Assembly (NCBI GenBank): GCA_035637175.1
Contig: DASPXS010000090.1
Coordinates: 1-24,900 of the forward strand
DNA length: 24,900 nucleotides
Source: AV2 sp035637175
GTDB taxonomy: Bacteria > Verrucomicrobiota > Verrucomicrobiia > Limisphaerales > AV2
Direction of reading: 5' to 3'
Translations under genes and position numbers: made by a program
Notes under the pieces: generated by a model
Told to the model about the DNA's origin: nothing
What the model saw: only the letters and a program-made list of their open reading frames with translations
Databases searched by the model: none
In this document: positions 21,697-24,900 of the stretch, piece after piece
Numbering within the stretch: position 1 is the stretch's first letter
Layout of the letters: the number at the start of each line of letters is the position of its first letter

Positions 21697-22521
21697 TCAC
21701 CACGTTTCAGGATGCGGCTCGTGGTCGTTGTTCCAACGCTGCCGGGCCGGATCAGTCTCTTTAATAAGTATCTTCTGTTTTTGGTATTCAACGTGCCCGT
21801 CACAGTAGAGAATATTTGAACCCTCATTGTGCCGAGTGCTTGGGATCAGGCCGGACGCAAGAATCGGCGAAATCACAATGCCCAAAGGTCCCTTTGCGTC
21901 GCCGAAAGCAATCATATCGGCTGGCTCCATAACTGCGGATTCACCAACTTCCATTACGACGATATCGGAACCGCTCTGCCAACCATTTCCCAGTCCAAGG
22001 GTCAACTCCGGATGATTGAGTGCCGTTCCGAATGCGTTGTACCCATAGCGACCTCTTGCCGGGAGCGAACTCTCCAAGCCGGAAGCGGCCGAGATTACGC
22101 GAAGCGGGGGGTTATCGTTTTCCGGGCATAAGAAGATTTTTTGCTGGACCGGCACGTATGGTTCCAGAGCCCAGGCCCATCCTTTTTGCGGAGCCCCAGG
22201 ATCATTGAAAGGAGACGCGGAATAAACGACGTGCAGAGGGTATTTCCTGAAATCATCCACATACATCCTCAAGGCGATTCCGATCTGATGGAGATTGCTC
22301 TTGCATGCGGCCGACCTGGCCGCTGCTTTAGCTCGTGATAGCGCTGGAAGCAATAACGCCGCGAGCAACGCCACCATTGCGATCACAACCATTAGTTCGA
22401 TTAAGGTGAAACCCTTCACTGGACGAGGCCAGGATTTGTTGCGCGGCCTCCCAGTTGACGGCCGGCACTGGAAGGTAATTGAACAACGTGAGAAATCTGA
22501 TCTTTTCATTCGCACTTTCAT
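21697..22521 (-). CDS. Prepilin-like protein with N-terminal methylation motif and H-X9-DG
   Basis: This is the second pseudopilin-like secreted protein in the window. After a 37-residue basic leader comes GFTLIELMVVIAMVALLAAL (37-56), with cleavage expected after Gly37 and the conserved Glu42, then LLPALSRAKAAARSAACKSN and LHQIGIALRMYVDDFRKYP. The C-terminus has His231 followed by nine residues and Asp241-Gly242, then HVEYQKQ: the H-X9-DG motif. ATG at 22521 is preferred, with GGAAG about eight bases upstream; ATG 22509 and TTG 22569 are alternatives. The gene points away from hisA and converges on ndh with 5 bp between stops. Its partner export machinery is not in the window. Confidence 0.9.
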   Translation of the reverse strand: MKVRMKRSDFSRCSITFQCRPSTGRPRNKSWPRPVKGFTLIELMVVIAMVALLAALLLPALSRAKAAARSAACKSNLHQIGIALRMYVDDFRKYPLHVVYSASPFNDPGAPQKGWAWALEPYVPVQQKIFLCPENDNPPLRVISAASGLESSLPARGRYGYNAFGTALNHPELTLGLGNGWQSGSDIVVMEVGESAVMEPADMIAFGDAKGPLGIVISPILASGLIPSTRHNEGSNILYCDGHVEYQKQKILIKETDPARQRWNNDHEPHPETW

Positions 22522-22630
22522 CGAATGGCTTCCGAGTTGCGGACGCCTCGTATTTGGAAGCGCCCACAACTAAAAATGCAATATTTAGTTCCTCGTCCAC
22601 CAACCATCGTCAAACGCCTTCAACAGATCG

Positions 22631-22695
22631 TGGATATACTGTTATTTCGCTTACAAACGCGGCGCGCGGATTTGTGACGGGACTTTCCGAAACAG
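22631..22695 (+). pseudogene. Duplicated scrap of the ndh 3' end
   Basis: Bases 22631-22695 align with ndh 21557-21620. Both contain TACAAACGCGGCGCGCGGAT without a mismatch, and flanking bases agree at about four in five positions. One inserted T (near 22671) breaks the frame. The translated match is YFAYKRGARI, the end of NDH-2. It lies about 110 bp upstream of the prepilin-like gene's start. The 345 bp from 22570 to 22914 otherwise holds the CCCTCTCC hairpin and the hisA leader. Confidence 0.75.
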
Positions 22696-22745
22696 CTTCC
22701 AGGTGACTTGTGCTCCTGAACGTGCAAGCGGCCCCCTCACCCCAC

Positions 22746-22772
22746 CCCTCTCCCCCTCGGAGGGGGAGAGGG
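22746..22772. repeat. Long CCCTCTCCCCC hairpin repeat before hisA
   Basis: CCCTCTCCCCCT (22746-22757) and AGGGGGAGAGGG (22761-22772) form a perfect 12-pair stem around CGG. It is preceded by CCCCTCACCCC and followed by GTGCCCGAAGGGCGGGAGAGG. It belongs to the same family as 20166-20186 and to a class of interspersed GC hairpins common in GC-rich bacterial genomes. It sits about 140 bp before hisA. Confidence 0.8.
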
Positions 22773-22914
22773 TGCCCGAAGGGCGGGAGAGGGGGCGTTT
22801 AGTTCCGCGGCCCGCGAGCAGGTCCGCGGGGAACGCGGAGCTTTCCAGGTCCTTAGGTCAGGCCACTGCGTTCTCTTTCTCGACTCCTGGCTTTTCAGAC
22901 GCTAACTTCCCGCC

Positions 22915-23691
22915 GTGTTCAGACCGTGTACTGATCTTCATCAGGGAAAGGTGAAGCAGATCGTCGGCGGCACGTTGAGTGACGATCCGGCGGCGTTGCG
23001 CACGAATTTTGTCTCCGACCATTCGGCGGCGTGGTATGCGGAATTGTACCGGCGCGACGGCCTCACCGGCGGACACGTCGTCATGCTCGGACCGGGCAAC
23101 GAGTCGGCCGCGCGCGAAGCGATCGCCGCCTATCCCGGCGGGCTGCAGATCGGCGGCGGCATCAATCTCGACAACGCACGCGCCTGGCTGGAGGGGGGCG
23201 CGTCCCATGTCGTCGTGACCTCGTGGGTGTTCCGGGATGGCCGGCTTGATTTCGACCGTGTCCGCGCGCTGGTCGCGGCCATCGGCCAGGGGCGACTGGT
23301 GCTTGACCTGAGCTGCCGGCGACGCGACAAGGACTATTGGGTCGTCACGGACTGGTGGAAAAATTTCACCGAGTTCAAAATCGAACCGCAAGGGCTCGAT
23401 CGCCTGGCGCAATTCTGCGCCGAGTTCCTGGTGCACGCGGCGGATGTGGAAGGGCTGTGCGGGGGCGTGGATCTCGAACTGGTCGATAAGCTCGCGCGGT
23501 GGTCGCCCCTCCCGACGACCTACGCCGGCGGGGCACGTTCGCTGGTCGATTTGGAGGAAGTCACACGGGTGGGCAACGGCCGAATTGACCTGACCATCGG
23601 CTCGGCGCTCGATATATTCGGCGGCACAGGCGTGCGGTACGCGGACGTGGTTGAATTCAATCGGAAGCTGGCGGCGGCACGGTTGGGATAA
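22915..23691 (+). CDS. hisA: HisA-type ProFAR isomerase, eukaryotic HIS6-like form
   Basis: HisA catalyses the Amadori isomerisation of ProFAR to PRFAR, step four of histidine synthesis, in a (beta/alpha)8 barrel. This 258-residue protein follows the fungal/plant HIS6 pattern, not the common bacterial one: CTDLHQGKVKQIVGGTL (5-21, catalytic Asp7), TNFVSDHSAAWYAELY (30-45), VVMLGPGNESAAREA (55-69), LQIGGGIN (77-84), HVVVTSWVF (98-106), VLDLSCR (129-135, second catalytic Asp131 region), HAADVEGLCGGVD (174-186), TTYAGGARSLVDLEEV (201-216) and DLTIGSALDIFGG (225-237). GTG at 22915 starts MFRPCTDLH; nothing upstream extends the barrel. No other his gene is adjacent. It is intact. HIS6-like forms in some bacteria are known; wide transfer is plausible. 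Confidence 0.92.
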   Translation: MFRPCTDLHQGKVKQIVGGTLSDDPAALRTNFVSDHSAAWYAELYRRDGLTGGHVVMLGPGNESAAREAIAAYPGGLQIGGGINLDNARAWLEGGASHVVVTSWVFRDGRLDFDRVRALVAAIGQGRLVLDLSCRRRDKDYWVVTDWWKNFTEFKIEPQGLDRLAQFCAEFLVHAADVEGLCGGVDLELVDKLARWSPLPTTYAGGARSLVDLEEVTRVGNGRIDLTIGSALDIFGGTGVRYADVVEFNRKLAAARLG

Positions 23692-23764
23692 GGCGCCTCC
23701 GGGTTCCTGGCCGGAAGATGCCAGGCATCTGCCGGCGGCAGACGGCAAAGGATCCCGTTCGACA

Positions 23765-24289
23765 ATGAACGTGCACCAGTGGCTCAAGGAACATTCGCTT
23801 AAATTGCTGGCGATCCGCGACACGCCCAACGCCATCGCGGGCGGCGTGGCCATCGGCATTTTCTTCGGCTTCACGCCCCTGGTCGGCTTGAAGACGCTCC
23901 TCTCGATCTTGTTTGCCTGGCTGACGCGCTGCAACATTGTCGCCGCCGCCATCGCGGTGACGCTGCACGACGTGGCGTTGCCGTTCATGCCGGTGTTGTT
24001 CCGGTGGGAATACAACCTGGGTTATTGGCTGTTGAGCGATCCGCACCACTGGCCGCCGCGGCTGCGCGACCTTCAGTGGCATGCCCGCGAGTGGCGGAGT
24101 TGGACGACATTTTTTTCCGTGGGGCGACCGTTGCTGCTGGGGTCGGTGATTGTCAGCACGCCGGCGGCGCTGCTGGTGTTTTGGATCACCAGAAACATTG
24201 TTCTCCGGCACCGCAAGAGGCATCCCCACACCGAAACCTCAAACCCGGCCGGCGCGGAACCAAAAGGAGGAGCGAAGCCGACTCAATGA
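23765..24289 (+). CDS. DUF2062 membrane protein
   Basis: ATG at 23765 gives MNVHQWLKEHSLKLLAIRDT, then PNAIAGGVAIGIFFGFTPLV (about 21-40), the hallmark of DUF2062: a conserved Pro/Gly-rich amphipathic stretch leading into the first hydrophobic helix. LKTLLSILFAWLTRCNIVAA forms helix two, and a third helix (LLLGSVIVSTPAALLVFWIT) precedes a basic tail. The 174 residues are a normal family length. DUF2062 proteins are small inner-membrane proteins of unknown function, often found near lipid or cell-envelope genes; here the convergent neighbour is pgpA, whose 3' end overlaps by 7 bp. It follows hisA by 73 bp and may be co-transcribed. An upstream in-frame start at 23651 overlaps hisA and is rejected. 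Confidence 0.88.
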   Translation: MNVHQWLKEHSLKLLAIRDTPNAIAGGVAIGIFFGFTPLVGLKTLLSILFAWLTRCNIVAAAIAVTLHDVALPFMPVLFRWEYNLGYWLLSDPHHWPPRLRDLQWHAREWRSWTTFFSVGRPLLLGSVIVSTPAALLVFWITRNIVLRHRKRHPHTETSNPAGAEPKGGAKPTQ

Positions 24290-24804
24290 CGCGGCAAGGG
24301 AAGCATCAGCGTGAACAAAGTCAGGACGTTCACATAGAGCGCCGCCAGCACATCGTCCACGGTCACACCCCAACCGCCCGGCAATCTTTGACTTTGTCGC
24401 ACGGGCCAGGGTTTGACCACGTCGAAAAGGCGAAACGCCGCGAAAACGCCGAACGTCAGCGGCCATGTATCGCGACTGAAAAAAAAGTCCGGCGAAGGCA
24501 TGGCATCGTTTTTGACAAAGAAGTTTGCCACCCAAACCGCAAAACAAATCGGCATCGCGATGATTTCGTCCAGCACGACAGAGCCGGGGTCCGATTGGCG
24601 CAAAATCTTCTCCGCAACGCCGCAGAGCCAGGCGGACAGAAAAAATCCCGCAACCATTCCTCCGGCGTAAAACCAGAAATTTCCCGGCCACAGCAGAAGC
24701 ACAAACCACAGCAACCCGACGAGTGAACCGAAGGCGCCGGGAGCGAAGGGAATCCGGCCCGCGCCGAAACCCTGGGCGATCCAGAGGATAAACCGCCTTT
24801 TCAT
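24283..24804 (-). CDS. pgpA: Phosphatidylglycerophosphatase A
   Basis: PgpA removes the phosphate of phosphatidylglycerophosphate to give phosphatidylglycerol at the inner membrane. The 173-residue protein has the family motifs in order: FGAGRIPFAPGAFGSLVGL (13-31), VVLDEIIAMPI (about 76-86, with the metal-binding Asp/Glu), FRLFDVVKPWPVRQSQRLPG (about 124-143) and GVTVDDVLAALYVN (about 146-159). Hydrophobic helices lie between. ATG at 24804 is supported by AGGAAG three bases upstream. The frame also remains open from 24804 to the window edge (32 more codons), so an upstream extension or in-frame neighbour cannot be excluded. It overlaps the DUF2062 gene tail by 7 bp on the opposite strand. 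Confidence 0.93.
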   Translation of the reverse strand: MKRRFILWIAQGFGAGRIPFAPGAFGSLVGLLWFVLLLWPGNFWFYAGGMVAGFFLSAWLCGVAEKILRQSDPGSVVLDEIIAMPICFAVWVANFFVKNDAMPSPDFFFSRDTWPLTFGVFAAFRLFDVVKPWPVRQSQRLPGGWGVTVDDVLAALYVNVLTLFTLMLPLPRH

Positions 24805-24900
24805 TTGCTTCCTGATTTGCCGCAGTCGCAGCGCCGGCGGGTCTTGAAATTCCCAGGTCTGGTTTAAATGAGTCAGCGCATCCGCAACCGGCTTGCCCAG

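Noticed and set aside
22858..24015. 385-codon minus frame opposite hisA and the DUF2062 gene
   Set aside because: Both plus-strand genes are clearly conserved; the minus frame has no motif.

Overview
The window reads like a soil or freshwater Verrucomicrobiota chromosome, most like the Pedosphaera/Limisphaerales group. The assignment is inferred from gene content. There are two prepilin-like proteins with a C-terminal H-X9-DG motif, a secreted DUF1080 protein and several secreted sugar-active proteins. DNA is GC-rich and intergenic DNA is loaded with short hairpin repeats. I see no rRNA, tRNA, CRISPR array, phage module or classical insertion sequence.

Layout. 1-2393 (minus) is the open 5' part of a membrane-anchored helical-repeat protein. 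A 332 bp divergent region with a perfect 21+21 palindrome separates it from ruvB (2726-3742, plus). Then come a prepilin-like H-X9-DG gene, a half-length carB (N-terminal half only, carrying an in-frame heptanucleotide repeat) and an unrecognised low-GC gene. 6920-8151 is a RAYT/REPIN locus: a REP-associated tyrosine transposase gene packed between REP doublets of 105-106 bp. It is followed by a frameshifted methyltransferase and a composite six-hairpin repeat. 9361-11764 holds a secreted TIM-barrel/lectin-like protein beside a GH32 relic. A second copy of the composite repeat precedes an Uup-like ABC-F ATPase (minus).

14486-20137 is a carbohydrate region: DUF1080 protein, a fourth REPIN, a five-bladed-propeller glycosidase-like protein, a relic of a PQQ-propeller protein, a TerC-family membrane protein, and a two-gene unit (GH-A-like secreted protein plus DUF4380 protein) with a near-perfect 28 bp palindrome upstream. 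20360-24804 holds type II NADH dehydrogenase, a second H-X9-DG prepilin-like gene followed by a duplicated scrap of the ndh 3' end, a HisA of the eukaryotic (HIS6) type, a DUF2062 membrane protein and a convergent pgpA.

The genes are mostly single units or pairs, mixing housekeeping functions (ruvB, carB, uup, hisA, pgpA, ndh) with secreted carbohydrate metabolism. The most distinctive content is the repeat biology. One family is a RAYT with doublets of constant length and covarying stems. The other is a composite element whose hairpins keep an AAC/GTT loop while the stems change. Three decayed genes (methyltransferase, GH32, PQQ propeller) lie beside these repeats or in repeat-rich gaps. All functional calls rest on reading motifs by eye; no database search was run.
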